A stretch of 64,000 nt of DNA from assembly GCF_932294415.1 (NCBI RefSeq), contig NC_065542.1:46279942-46343941 (forward strand). Reading direction: 5' to 3'. How positions within the stretch are numbered: position 1 is the stretch's first letter; each line of letters begins with the position of its first letter. Made by a program: the position numbers and the translations under genes. The notes beneath the pieces were generated by a model. That model ran no database searches and was not told where the DNA came from. It saw only the letters and a program-made list of their open reading frames with translations. Positions 24,635-36,569 of the stretch are shown here, piece by piece. The stretch is from Quercus robur (lineage: Eukaryota > Streptophyta > Magnoliopsida > Fagales > Fagaceae).

Positions 24635-24641
<7 letters not shown>
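22965..24641. mobile_element. Long-TIR Mutator-like element (Pack-MULE)
   Basis: The ends are near-perfect inverted copies for about 290 bp (22965-23255 and 24355-24641), starting GAGATGGGTTCAAGTTACAC. Copy 1 lacks the element near 4830. Simple repeats, (TA)n on the left and (TC)n on the right, hide any 9-bp target duplication. The middle carries exons of a host gene (next entry), which makes this a Pack-MULE. No transposase is present. Confidence 0.82.
24031..24309 (+). pseudogene. Captured exons of a NIP30/FAM192A-like gene
   Basis: Exon 24031-24088 (after ATGTAG) encodes ILKENKDKKGAEFNERFKH. Intron 24089-24253 (GTGAGT to AACAG) follows. Exon 24254-24309, joined through a split Arg codon, encodes RPPKALDDDETEFLEKVEM before a GTGAGA donor. 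This is the conserved N-terminal core of the NIP30/PSME3-interacting family (KxxFNERFKxxP and DEDETxFLxxxE pattern). Splice sites and frame are intact, so capture was at the DNA level. The rest of the gene is absent. Confidence 0.75.

Positions 24642-24679
<38 letters not shown>
24637..24679 (+). repeat. (TC)n microsatellite
   Basis: About 20 CT units directly at the right end of the Pack-MULE. Confidence 0.95.
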
Positions 24680-24680
<1 letters not shown>

Positions 24681-25359
24681 GTATATGAAAAATAAAACTA
24701 GTAATTATTTAGTGTTATCAAAATATAAATAAAATAAAAGATTCAATAGGAGTTTCTTAATGTTTATTAGTGTTAACTTAATTATTTATCATGATGTAAT
24801 TCAACTTAATTGTTGTTGTTGTTGGTTTTTATTTTTATTTTTATTTTTATTTCTTTTAAGAGCTTTGAGAACCAAAAAGAAATGATAAATTGATGTGTAT
24901 GGCAATAAAAGAAGAAATTTTTTTGAGAAAATACAAAACCAAGCTATCACACTCCCAACCCAACAAATGAACTAGGCACACAACGAGGGCTATACAACTA
25001 TAAAGTTTTTACATTTGAGGCATTTTTGCATATATACCACTGTCAGTTCCTTTAAGACATTCTCCCCTCTCCCAGTGTGTGTGTGTGTTAAAAATACTTA
25101 GTATTCGAAAAAAAAAAAAAAAAGCATGGAAGACCTTGCTAAAGCAACTAACCTCAAATAGAGGTAAGGACGGAGGTTCATAAAATACTAAATATTATAA
25201 GTTTGATCTTATCTATATATTACTAAAAGCTGAAGCGTAGCATTTAATGTTGCTACGCTCATGTTGAGTCACGCCAGCAATCATGTTATTTCCATAATAT
25301 TTTTTTGTATTTTCCCAACAATTTAAAAATAGATTTTATCAATTTAAAAATAATAGAAT

Positions 25360-26467
25360 TGAAAGTTCAAATAGTGTAAAAACACCCTTGAACGTTTAGA
25401 CCCCCAATTTACAAATTAACCAATTCAAACTTTATGTCAAACAACTAGTGTGTAGAAAATGAACAAAAGCTATAATATAGAATTGGAAAAACAATCTAAG
25501 CCAAATTAAAATCACAACCCACAGCAGATAATAAAAGGCAAAGATAAAAAGGGAAGGAAGATGCAAACACAAAGACAACATGCGATGTGTTATCGAAGAG
25601 GAAACCGAAGCTCTCGGCATAAAACCTCTTCGCCGCCCTCCAAGCGGTAAACAATCCACTAGAAAATGTAGTTGGGATACATGGACAGCAATAGACCCTC
25701 CAAGCCTAATCTACCCAGTGCACCTAAGTCCTCCAATCTTCTTGCTCCAACGAGGTTGCGCTGAACCTTTTTCTTTTCTAGCTTCTCGGATTCCGCTACT
25801 AGACCGTAGCATCAACCAATGTAGATTGGTTCCTTCCTAATTTCTTCCCAGAACACCAAACAGCCTTCTCACAGTAATGAATATGGTGAGAACAAGGTTT
25901 TGGTAAAATGCCTCTCAAGGGTTTGACAATGGAGAGGAAGAGAATTGAGGAATTTGAAGAGACTCTAATGTATAGATTGTAGGTGAATCAATCTTGTTTT
26001 ACTCTAGGGTTTATCTCTTAAAATTCTCTCCGGAAGCTCTCTTTCTTTTGTGGGTATAAGGGGTATATATACTAGGATGAGAGAGGAATGTGAAACGTCA
26101 GGTTTTTCAAAACAGGGCTGGCTCGCGGCTTGGCCTCGCTACTTGACTGAGTTGCGAGATCCAGTCGCGGGATAACTGTATGGCTAGTTGTCATGTTTTG
26201 TCCTGTAGTGCTCCAGCTAGCATGACTGTTCACCTTCTGGCATGCTTGGCACGTGTGCTGCATCTGGCAGCTTGCAGCCGTGAGTCACCCACGAGATCCG
26301 GCCGCGAGTCTCTGTTTTCTTACACACTCTTGAGCATTCGACACTCTATCTCATCCACTACCCTTACAACAAAACCCACCTAAATACAGGGTTACTAAAT
26401 GCTGAAATACAAGCAAATTTGGCATGGAATAAAGCCAATAAGATGGTTGATTAAATTCAACCTTACA
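25360..26467 (-). repeat. 3' LTR of element A
   Basis: 1108 bp, same family as the LTRs of element C, next to the polypurine tract at 26468-26480. It contains TCGCG-rich motifs near 26110-26310. Confidence 0.9.
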
Positions 26468-27206
26468 ATCTCTCCCTTTGGCTATTCTGTGACAAAACCC
26501 TAATACAGACTCTAGACTTAACATGTGAGTTGGGAACAGTTGAGCAAAACTCACTCAGATCTAACTTTAGAAGCTGTGAAGCACTTGAATCATAAGAACA
26601 TGAAACTCCTGAAACACAACAATACACCATGATCATTGTATGCAGAAAAGTATGAAATGCATATGAAACAGGCTTAAGGTGATCAAGCAAAGATGAAGTG
26701 AAGTATCAAATTATGGCTTGATCAACCAAGTAATCACCACAAGGTAGTGATCACAGTGCTCATTCACACTTGGAATGAACACTTGAACATACAAGTTAAC
26801 AAGAACAAAACAAGTTACTTGTATGCCTAACACTCAACCAATGCATAATACACTAAGTATATGCATCTAGGAACAATTCTACAAAGGCACAAGAGTGACA
26901 GTACTTAAAAGAAAATGCAAGACATTTAGATATAAGTACTGATTTAAACAAAGTATAAAAGGCTGCAAAAAGCATGGTACAAACCATAAAGCCTACAAAA
27001 ATGCATAAAAACATAACCCTAAAAGCTAAGCAACATGGGTACAAAACACAATATATACTGAAAAACATCAACAATATATATAAAAAGAGTAAACCAAGTT
27101 TATAAGTTATGAGTTAGAAACAAAAATACACCAAAACCACAATGTATTAAACCCATATCAACAAATTATCAAAACATAACATAAACCGAGTTTCAAGTGC
27201 TTTATG

Positions 27207-27271
27207 ACTGCTCCCCCTCAACATAGTGCTCCCTCTCAAGGTCTATTTCTCAAAATTTCTCCCCCTTTTTG
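27207..27271 (-). promoter_or_regulatory. Multiple polypurine tracts of element A
   Basis: On the minus strand, GGGGGAG-type tracts occur at about 27211-27218, 27229-27237 and 27258-27270, in addition to the tract beside the LTR. Repeated polypurine tracts upstream of the 3' LTR are described for Sireviruses. Confidence 0.7.
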
Positions 27272-27289
27272 ACCGGAATGGCCAAAGGG

Positions 27290-28366
27290 TCACTGCCCAT
27301 GATGTGTGGTGAAGCTGTCAAGTTTTGCGGAGAGAATATCAAGCTGATCCTGCATGGCTGCCATCCTCTCAGACTGTACTATCTGGACATCTCTGAGTCC
27401 ATCAAGCCTTGCTAGGATGACCTGAAATGCATCTTGAGGAGCAGTTGTTGAGGTAGAGGCCCTGTTCCTCTTTGCTCTGCTTCTGGGTGTGGATAGCTGT
27501 CCTGCAGCCTCTGCTTCAGTATCCATTGGATCACCTTCTTCTTGTTCAGCCCCTTCTTCTTCTACATCACCCGGAAGCCGTACTTGTATTCTTATGATGG
27601 TTTGCTTGTTGATTGCTGAGGGTGTTGGCATTAGGCTGAGGTCTTGAGGTATCAGGACACCTTTTGCTCTGAAAATCCGCATGAGAAGGCTAGGAAAAAT
27701 CAGCTTAGCTCGGGAAGTTGTTCTGGTCTCATCCATTATTATATCAAATATATGGGAACTGATATCAATGAATGTTTTTTCCTTGAGTTCCATAAGAAAA
27801 ATGGCTCTAGCATTGTTGATAGAAGTGAGCTTCTTCACAGGATACAAGTTGTTCATCATGATGATGGTGAGGCACCTCATGTCAACTGGAAATGCTATAG
27901 TATTGAGACATTTCCCTTCTCTTTGACCACCAATGCGGTTTTGGACAATTTCTAAAGACAACATCCTGTCTTTGTAGTTGGTAAACTCATGCTCCTCTAA
28001 ACCCTCAAGACCAAGGACCTCATCAATAGCATGGGCATCTAGAGTGAATTCATGCCCTCTTACCCAACAATCTAACTCATCTTCCCTAATCTTCACATTA
28101 GAGTAGAATTCCCTTATCAGAGGCTCACAGACACCTGGTAATCCACTTAACAACTTTTCCCAACCTCTGCCCTCAAAACAGGTGGGAATAAATGTGTCCT
28201 TTAAGTCCACTAGATCCACAAATCTCTCTTGAATTATGGTTTCCTTCATGAAAGAATCTTTGTATCTCTCAAAGTGTTGAACAGACCTAAACAGATTATT
28301 ATCCATTTTCAATCGTTTGTCAGCCTTCTTTGCAGGAGTTTTCTTCTTCAGAGTTGAGGGAGCCAT
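27290..28366 (-). CDS. Element A second ORF, plant transposon protein domain
   Basis: An intact ORF of 358 residues from the preferred Met at 28366 (context AAGATGGC; an upstream Met at 28399 is possible). It has a basic Lys-rich N-terminus. Residues about 35-260 form a domain resembling the 'putative plant transposon protein' family found in plant retroelements (GRGWEKLL, REFYSNVKI, CWVRGHEF motifs). Then follow an acidic linker (EEEGAEQEEG), a basic Ser/Thr stretch and a C-terminal predicted coiled coil (about 310-350). It sits between the conserved non-coding middle and the 3' LTR, the place of the envelope-like ORF of Sireviruses. I see no clear signal peptide or membrane segment. Function is unknown. 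An open frame of this length while gag is broken suggests recent loss of gag or selection through other copies. Confidence 0.75.
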   Translation of the reverse strand: MAPSTLKKKTPAKKADKRLKMDNNLFRSVQHFERYKDSFMKETIIQERFVDLVDLKDTFIPTCFEGRGWEKLLSGLPGVCEPLIREFYSNVKIREDELDCWVRGHEFTLDAHAIDEVLGLEGLEEHEFTNYKDRMLSLEIVQNRIGGQREGKCLNTIAFPVDMRCLTIIMMNNLYPVKKLTSINNARAIFLMELKEKTFIDISSHIFDIIMDETRTTSRAKLIFPSLLMRIFRAKGVLIPQDLSLMPTPSAINKQTIIRIQVRLPGDVEEEGAEQEEGDPMDTEAEAAGQLSTPRSRAKRNRASTSTTAPQDAFQVILARLDGLRDVQIVQSERMAAMQDQLDILSAKLDSFTTHHGQ

Positions 28367-28529
28367 CTTGTTTTTCGAAGATTTGAAGGTGAACAACAAT
28401 GGAGTTTGTGAATGGAGACATGGAGTGTTTGGGTAAGAACAGTTGAGAGAGTAAGATGAATAGTCACAAAAGGTCGAGGGAAAACTGAAAAAGATTTAAA
28501 AACTGCCCCTATTTTTGCCAAACACGCGT

Positions 28530-28790
28530 TTTTCACGACTGAAGTGAGTCACCAACAAGTCGCCAGGTCAAGCCGCCAAAACACTCAAAGGCAAAATTTT
28601 GAAAAATTTTCTAAGTATTTTTCGCGACTGGAAGTTCTACCCGCGAGGGAGTCGCGAGCTGAGCCGTGGAAATCTCTGAGTAACCCTTGCGACTGGACCT
28701 TCCACTCGCGAACAAGTCGCCAAAATTGACTCGCGAACTCGCGACTGAGGCCTGCGACTTGACTTACCCGCAAATGAGTCGCCAAAACAG
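28530..28790 (-). repeat. TCGCGA-rich block of element A
   Basis: Many TCGCGA, GTCGC and GCGACT words are clustered just upstream (in element sense) of the second ORF. Elements B (41225-41530) and C (60335-60570) have the block at the same position. Confidence 0.7.
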
Positions 28791-29279
28791 GGCAAAAATG
28801 ATTTTTGAAAATTTCAGATTTTAAGAACAAAATACTTTCCAAAAACACCTAAAACAATAAAAAATCTTTTTATGTTTGAATCAACAAAGATTGAGCATGT
28901 GAAAACATATTTCATCAAGTACAATCACACAAATGAATATGGCATTTATTGAACATAAATTTGTGTGTTGTGTGTGGATATCAACAATGAGATAGTCCTT
29001 AGTCTAATGTGAAACTTCAATGATCAATTCAACCAAGACATACACAATTAGCACTAGATCATGTGACCCATCTCAATTATAGAAATATGCATATATGACC
29101 TCCCACAAAACTTGATAACATATCTTGGAGCTTTACATTTGACTCCACTTTCAATCATAGCATTTGATCTTTTTAAATCCTTTCGAGACAATCCCCTCTC
29201 ATTGTGAGAGTGATATTTGATATTACACCTTAATGAGATAGCCTTTGGCTTTTTGAATAAACTTTCACTTTAATTTTTG

Positions 29280-29321
29280 GTCGCTTTCCCTTTTTCTTAG
29301 TCGAATACTAGTATGTGCGAC
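29280..29321 (-). promoter_or_regulatory. 42-nt conserved block, element A
   Basis: It begins GTCGC and ends GCGAC on either strand, with CTAGTAT and an A/G-rich run inside. It differs from B and C by one or two bases. It lies in the non-coding middle, 3' of gag. A hairpin or internal polypurine signal is possible. Confidence 0.6.
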
Positions 29322-30155
29322 AGACTTTTGCAGCTCAATATCTCTTTACATTTGGAGATTTACATTTGGTGAGCTCTTTTTAGCAAAGACAAAAATAAAG
29401 AGTGGGAAGATATATAGACACAAGTCTATGCATGTCTCAAGATCAACAAAACCATTCACTAATCATTCATGACAAGTTTGAAGATCTATTTACAACAATC
29501 ACATAGATTTCAAGATTTTTTCCACAGTGATAAGAGTGTAAAGAAACAAGCTATACTCGAAAATGCACAAAGCCATTAGCACAAAGGTACAAGGCAAAAC
29601 AAGTTTAGAGACAAAACTCAACTATGTCAATCAAACTTTTTGATTTTCTAATTTTTATGTGATTTTTAGATTTTTGACACAAGAATAAAAAGATTGATCA
29701 AAGAACAAAAAGAGAACCAAAATTATGCACAAAAAGACAAACAAACAACCTTCAACATAAACACCAAGCAAACAATCAAACACTGTCACAAAGCATAGGA
29801 AGTATTAATGCATGGACATGTTGTAATGCTTATGCATGAGTACCCTTTTTCACCCACACATCACTTGCATTTGGGGTGATTTCCTTATAGGATTGGGTAC
29901 GGGAGTTAGGGCTTTCAAACCTTCGTGTGAAACTTTCCAAGCAATTGGTGAATGCACCAATCATCTTCATCACGTTCATCATTTCGGGATCACCGTTTTG
30001 ATCTCTTGATGGTTCACCAGCCCAATTTCTTCTATCATTTCTAGGTCCTCGTGACCTTTGAGGAGTTGCACTATTCATTGCTCTCAGCTTTAGACAATTT
30101 GGTCGAGTATGCCCTTGAAGTCCGCAATGATGACACACATAATTTGATCTAGGAC

Positions 30156-30685
30156 CTCTTTGTGGTTGTGGATGAGACTTGGCTCGAGATTCAGACCTGC
30201 CCACAGATTGATTACGTGAATTCAACAATCGTTCGTTCCCCACATTTCTCTTCTCCTCTATCTTGGGCTTTTCAGCAGTAGGACCAACATCAGCTAATTA
30301 TTTGGCCTTTATAAACTTCACTTCTTTAGTGACATTTCCAGATGAGTTATTTCCTCTAGTATATCCCAATCCGGATTTGTCTGAAAAGCTCTTTTGAGAT
30401 GAAATAACATCATCTAGCTTCTCTTTGTGGTTGTGGATGAGACTTGGCTCGAGATTCAGACCTGCTCACAGATTGATTACGTGAATTCAACAATCGTTCG
30501 TTCCCCACATTTCTCTTCTCCTCTATCTTGGGCTTCTCAGCAGTAGGACCAACATCAGCTGATTATTTGGCCTTTATAAACTTCACTTCTTTAGTGACAT
30601 TTCCAGATGAGTTATTTCCTCTAGTATATCCCAATCCGGATTTGTCTGAAAAGCTCTTTTGAGATGAAATAACATCATCTAGCTT
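30156..30685 (-). repeat. 265-bp tandem duplication in gag A
   Basis: Units 30156-30420 and 30421-30685 are nearly identical. 265 is not a multiple of three, so the frame is lost. Confidence 0.9.
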
Positions 30686-31837
30686 CTTGGTGGTGACCCT
30701 CTCTATTTTAGCATTCGCTTGCACAACCTCTTGCTCAAGAAATCTCACTTTTGTGTAAGCTTCTGACAGCTCACCATTCATTGTTTCTATCTCACATTTG
30801 GCCTCCCTATATCGAATTAGGAGACTTTTATAGTCCTCCTCTGCCTTCTTCATTTTTCTCACAGCTGCCTTGGCCACCCTTGTGTACTCACCCAACTTCT
30901 CCAGGAGTGAGTTATAATTCTCTTGAAGATTGGCTGTGCTTTCATCTTCTTCAGCATCTGATTCTTCAACAATTCCCAGTGATTCTTCATCACTATGTTC
31001 TCCAAGGTCTCGTACAAGCAGATTCAACTCGTCTGAAGACTCAACATGGGTAATAGTCATAAAAGCTGAATAGTTCCCCTCTCCATCACAGCTTTCTTCA
31101 GAATCTAAGTCGGATGAATCCGAGTCACTCAACGTCGTGGCATACACTTTGCCTTTCGATTTCAAATAATTCGGACATTCTTTCTTAAAGTGTCCATGCC
31201 CGTTACATTCGAAACAAGTGACACTTTGTGTAAATTGAGATTCTTTTCCATCTTTCTTTTTGAATTCCCTTTTCTCCCTTCCTGAACTTTGGAATTTTCC
31301 TTTATCACCAAATTTGCAATTATTTTTGAATTTCAAGAATTTTCGGAAATTTTTTACAAGGTATGTAACATCTTTGTCAACCACATCTTCTCCCGATGAG
31401 TCATGGTCTTCCACCTTCTCATTAATTGTCTTAAGAGCAAGAGATTTACTCTTCCGTTGATTGGGCAACGACATCTCATAAGTCTGAAGAGAACCAACCA
31501 GCTCCTGGACTTTGATGTCATCAAGGTCCTTGCTCTCTTCAATCGCTGTCACTTTAGCACGAAAACATTCCGGCAATGATTGAAGGATCTTCCTTACAAT
31601 TTTAGAATCCTCCGTTTTCTCTCCCAAATTGAACTTGCTTACAATCACCTCATTCAGCTTGCTATAGAAAGGGTCAAAGGACTCATCCTCACTCATTTTT
31701 AACTCCTCAAACCGAGTGGTTAGCATCTGCAACTTGGTGTCTTTTACTTTCTTCGTTCCTTCGTAAGTGGTCTCCAATATCTCCTATGTTTCTTTAGCAA
31801 CGATAATGTGAGAGATCCTGTGAAATTCATCTGGAGA

Positions 31838-32063
31838 CACACCACAGAAAATCGCATTGAGTGCTTTACTGTTAGCATTAGATGCAGCGAGTGCTGCCTT
31901 ATCCCATGAGGATTTGGCTTTCTCAGGCCTGGTCCAACCTATCTTAACAGCACACCACAGAAAATCGCATTGAGTGCTTTACTGTTAGCATTAGATGCAG
32001 CGAGTGCTGCCTTATCCCATGAGGATTTGGCTTCCTCAGGCTTGGTCCAACCTATCTCAACAG
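31838..32063 (-). repeat. 113-bp tandem duplication in gag A
   Basis: Units 31838-31950 and 31951-32063 differ at only a few bases. The length shifts the frame between the N-terminal segment and the UBN2-like core. Confidence 0.9.
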
Positions 32064-32247
32064 CATCCCAAACAGATTCATCAATGAAACACAGAAAAGC
32101 TCTCATGTGAACCTTCCAAAAAGCATAATTACTACCATCAAAATATGGATGTGCATTTAGAGATTGAGACCGATCCATCTCAATAGGGAGTCAAAGATCA
32201 CACAGTGGTAATGAAACCACTAGAAGTGTACCCGCTTTGATACTAAT

Positions 32248-33354
32248 TGAAAGTTCAAATAGTGTAAAAACACCTTTGAACGTTTAGACCCCCAATTTAC
32301 AAATTAACCAATTCAAACTTTATGTTAAACAACTAGTGTGCGGAAAATGAACAAAAGCTATAATATAGAATTGGAAAAACAATCTAAGCCAAATTAAAAT
32401 CACAACCCACAGCAGATAATAAAAGGCAAAGATAAAAAGGGAAGGAAGATGCAAACACAAAGACAACACGCGATGTGTTATCGAAGAGGAAACCGAAACT
32501 CTCGGCGTAAAACCTCTCCGCCGCCCTCCAAGCGGTAAACAATCCACTAGAAAATGTAGTTGGGATACATGGACAGCAATAGACCCTCCAAGCCTAATCT
32601 ACCCAGTGCACCTAAGCCCTCCAAGCTTCTTGCTCCAACGAGATTGCGCCGAACCTTTTTCTTTTCTAGCTTCCCGGATTCTGCTACTAGACCATAGTAT
32701 CAACCAATGTAGATTGGTTCCTTCCTAACTACTTCCCAGAACACCAAACAGCCCTCTCACAATAATGAATATGGTGAGAACAAGGTTTTGGTAAAATGCC
32801 TCTCAAGGGTTTGACAATGGAGAGGAAGAGAGTTGAGGAATTTGAAGAGACTCTAATGTATAGATTGTAGGTGAATTAATCTTGTTTTACTCTAGGGTTT
32901 CTCTCTCAAAATTCTCTCCGGAAGCTCTCTTTCTTTTGTGGGTATAAGGAGTATATATACTAGGGTGAGAGAGGAATGTGAAATGTCAGGTTTTTCAAAA
33001 CAGGGCTGGCTCGCGGCTTGGCCTCGTGACTTGACTGAGTCATGAGATCCAGTCGCGAGATAACCGTATGGCCTGTTGTCCTGTTTTGTCCTGTAGTGCT
33101 CCAGCTAGCATGACTGTTCACCTTCTGGCATGCTTGGCACGTGTGCTGCATCTGGCGGCTTGCAGTCGCAAGTCACCCGCGAGATCCAGCCGCTAGTCTC
33201 TGTTTTCTTGCACACTCTTGAGCATTCAACACTTTATTTCATCCACTACCCTTACAACAAAACCACCTAAATACGGGGTTACTAAATGCTGAAATACAAG
33301 CAAATTTGGCACGGAATAAAGCCAATAAGATGGTTGATTAAATTCAACCTTACA
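32248..33354 (-). repeat. 5' LTR of element A
   Basis: 1107 bp. The primer binding site reads at about 32232-32246 on the minus strand (TAGTATCAAAGCG, compare TGGTATCAGAGC in C). Followed by the AGAAT target duplication. Confidence 0.9.
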
Positions 33355-33363
33355 AGAATAAAT

Positions 33364-33882
33364 CTCACCTCTATCTTCACCATAAAGGCCACTTCTTATT
33401 AAATTAATTCCCACCACTATCTCCATCATAAAGCCCATTTATTAATTTCCACCACTATCTCCACCATAATTCACATCACTATATCTATATATCTATATCT
33501 ATATCAGTTTCTCTCTTCATCTTTGCCAAAACCTACAGTTTCAAACTCTTAATCTAATTCTCACAAGCATTTTCCCTTAAAAACCAACAAACACAACGTT
33601 CCAGCTTTAGGAAGTTACAAACCTCACCTCTATCTCCACCATAAAGCCTACTTCTTATTAATTTAATTCCCACCACAATCTCCACCATAAAGCCCATTTA
33701 TTAATTCCCACCACTATCTCCACCATAATTCCCACCACTATATCTATATATCTATATCTTTATCTATATCAGTTTCTCTCTTCATCTTTGCCAAGACCTA
33801 CAGTTTCAAACTCTTAATCTAATTCTCACTAACATTTTCCCTAAAAAACCAACAAACACAACGTTCCGGCTTTAAGAAGTTA
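33364..33882 (+). repeat. 259-bp tandem duplication inside Helitron 2
   Basis: Units start at 33364 and 33623. Both carry CACCTCTATCT, ACCATAAAG and ACACAACGTTCC. Similar sequence (CTATCTCCACCATAAAGCCC) occurs in Helitron 1 near 5095, supporting a common family. Confidence 0.85.
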
Positions 33883-35750
33883 CAAATTTGTACCTTTCAT
33901 ATTCCTTCTCCCTCAACTTCTTTCTTTATCTCTCTCTACGTTCTTCTCTCTGTCCCTCTATCTAAAACGCCAAAGCACATTCTCTCATTCTACAACCCAT
34001 CCTTCTTCTTACCTCTCGCCTTTCTTTGAATCTAACAACGATGAAGAAGCATGATGGTTGAATCCGAACTATTTAAATTGGAGCTATTGACATCGTTGTT
34101 GTTGAAGGTTAGAGTGGCCTTGATGATCGCCTCCTAGGCTGTTCATTTCTCCAACCCAGAAGATGAGTTGTCCTGCATAATGATTTAAAGGTTTCCCAAC
34201 AGGTTTAATTCTCCAAAGATCAAAACTTTTTTTTTCCTTTTTTGTTTGGTGGGTTTCGTTGAAATTTACTATATGAATGAAATGTTTTATTTCTGAACGT
34301 GGGATTTGAAGAATTTTTACTTATTTTGTAGTATTACATAAAGCCCAATTCATGGAAATGTAAATCGAAACATATGGGAAGAATAGAAAGTAGTTTTTTT
34401 TGGGATCAAGAAATGGATGTGTGAATATATATGGAGACTATGACAATAATTAGTTGGTTGATAAATCTTTAATTTGCAAATAATTTGGAGGCCATGCTTA
34501 GCAAGTTGTTATATTTAAAGCTGTTTTAATATGTGGTTAAATGGTATCCTTTATTTTGAAGCAAATTGGCCGTGTTAGATAGTGATTATTTAGAGTTTTG
34601 TTATTACATTTGAATTATGCATCAATTCATAATTTTTGTGCTACTATTTAAACCCCTACTTTAAACTTGGATAAATTTCATAGTGTTACATGTGCACAAA
34701 TAGTTTGATAAAATTCTTAAGTGATGTTTCATTGGCCTTTTTTTAAAATGGCATTTTTCATACAATATAACAAAAGTTGCCAACAAATTTTTTATTTTAT
34801 TTGGATTATGTTTCTCCAACTTAAAATGAATTATTGGCTTCTAAGGATGACATCTATTCTTTGAACTTGATTTTAGGTTTCTTTTGATTCTATTCTCTTA
34901 GAAAACATATACATTCTCCAATTGTGAGTTTTGGTTTGGTTGACAGATCTTGAATTGGCAAGCAAGCAAAAGCTACCTTTAATAGTTTTAAGGTTGGTAA
35001 TTAAAGTCATTCATTAATCTAGTAGATGTTTAGGATTATGTTTGGTTCTAAAGGGGTGGTTTCTCTCTCTACTATTCGATGAAATTTGTATTTTATTTAT
35101 TTATTTATTTATCTTGGGTCTTATACTGTTTTTCTCATTATTTAATCAAAATGCAGAAATTTAGTTTATTTCAAGGTCATCAAAGCTGTTGGCCAATATC
35201 CTATACTTATGGGCCTATCTGTTGGGAACTTAATTGCTTGATGAGATGAAATGGTAAGTGTTTTCTCTTGAATCGCCTTTTTGGGTTGCTTTGAATTAAT
35301 CTATTCTATAGGTGTTCTTTTGGTGTTGCATAACATATGCTCGATGAAAGCTCTTTTAAATTTGATGTGAAATCTTTCCATTCAAAGTTTTTTCCCATCC
35401 TCATGTTGTGATAAATCTAAGTAGCTATACTGTGGTTGTAAAAAATTAATTTTTCTATGCAAATGATTAATTTGATTATAATATAAATTTCCCAAATATA
35501 TTTATTTAAATAAAAAATTAATTTGATTGTAGACAACTTAACTACTTTTATGACTCCATGAATTGACTAATATGTCATTTACTATGATATACAACAAATT
35601 TTGTGCATATTGTTTATAGGTTTAATTTTCTTTCTTGCTGATTAATTTGCACTTCCTACGAATGGTTTAAATTTTTTTTTCTTTGCTTGCTTTGACTAAT
35701 TTTGCTTATTGTTGATTTCATCAAAGAGCAGTATTACCAACAAAATAAAG

Positions 35751-35788
<38 letters not shown>

Positions 35789-36228
35789 GGGAGAATTAAG
35801 GCAGTGGGTCATTATAGGTAGGCTTTTTATTTTTTTATTTATATTTTTAAATGTACTGTTATGATTTTTTGAGATTGTTGTGCCCCTTTGTAAATTATTA
35901 GCCATTTGCTCTAGCCTCTAAATTTGGAATGATGTCCTAGGACTATATAATGGTTGTTGGAGCATCAAAGCCAACTGCAGTGGCTGATGTTGATAGGTTT
36001 TCCAGTATGAAAAGGTAGAATGTTGGTGAGTTTTATTTAGTTTCAATTTATTTATAATGTATAAATTGTGTTTCACATCTCCGACCTTATGAAGTTTGAC
36101 GAGTCCAAACAAGTTCCTGTAAGTACACTTTGGTGAGATTTTTTATCTTCAAAGAATTGGCATAACAATTATCATGGAATTTATTGTAGCATAGGAATTA
36201 TAAAGCAATCTACTATACATAGCCATGA
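33883..36228. other. Helitron 2 interior, no gene recognised
   Basis: AT-rich filler. It includes a run of 32 A bases at about 35751-35782. No conserved ORF or captured exon was identified. Confidence 0.4.
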
Positions 36229-36569
36229 ATTTTGATTGGGTAAAATACTATTTTAGTCCCTAAACTTTGACAAAAATTTGCTTTTTGTCCCTAAACGTTA
36301 AAAAGTTCTTTTTTCATCCCTAAACTTTGTAAATAGTTTTTTTTAATGGTTTAGAGACAAAAATAGGGATGTAAAAGGAACTGATTTCAATAATTTAGGG
36401 ATGAAAAGTAAAGTTTAAGGACATAAATAAAACATTTTCAATAGTTTAGGGATGAAAAACGAACTTTTCAATAGTCTAGGGAAAAAAATGAACTCCTTAA
36501 ACTTTAGGGATGAAAAACAAACTTTTGATATAGTTTAGGAACCAAAATAGTATTTTACCCATTTTGATT
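36229..36569. mobile_element. 323-bp MULE-type MITE with 9-bp target-site duplication
   Basis: The element 36238-36560 starts GGGTAAAATACTATTTTAG and ends with its imperfect inverse. It is flanked by a perfect ATTTTGATT at 36229-36237 and 36561-36569. A 9-bp duplication points to the Mutator superfamily. The inside consists of 'CCCTAAACTTT' motifs in both orientations. Confidence 0.85.

Larger units (their letters stand above)
29830..32178 (-). pseudogene. Gag of element A, disrupted
   Basis: In element order: an N-terminal segment (from 32178; PYFDGSNYAFWKVHMRAFL) like DUF4219, a UBN2-type core (KFNLGEK, ESFRAKVTAIEES-like), a CCHC knuckle (CFECNGHGHFKKEC) at residues 188-201 of the main open frame (30563-31777), an acidic Ser/Asp region, a long coiled coil, and a second CCHC knuckle (CHHCGLQGHTRPNC) in the terminal ORF (29830-30243), which ends WVKKGTHA then stop. 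It is broken by an in-frame TAG at 31784-31786 and by two out-of-frame tandem duplications (113 and 265 bp). It is a nucleocapsid precursor by family and probably non-functional here. Confidence 0.85.
25360..33354 (-). mobile_element. Sirevirus-like LTR retrotransposon A, non-autonomous
   Basis: LTRs at 25360-26467 and 32248-33354, both TG...CA, are flanked by AGAAT (25355-25359 and 33355-33359). The element reads on the minus strand. A tRNA-iMet-type primer site (degenerate TAGTATCAAAGC) adjoins the right LTR and a CAAAGGGAGAGAT polypurine tract adjoins the left one. The internal order is gag, conserved non-coding middle, TCGCGA-rich block, envelope-position ORF, multiple polypurine tracts. 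No protease, integrase, reverse transcriptase or RNase H was recognised. Features match the Sirevirus branch of Copia. Confidence 0.88.
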
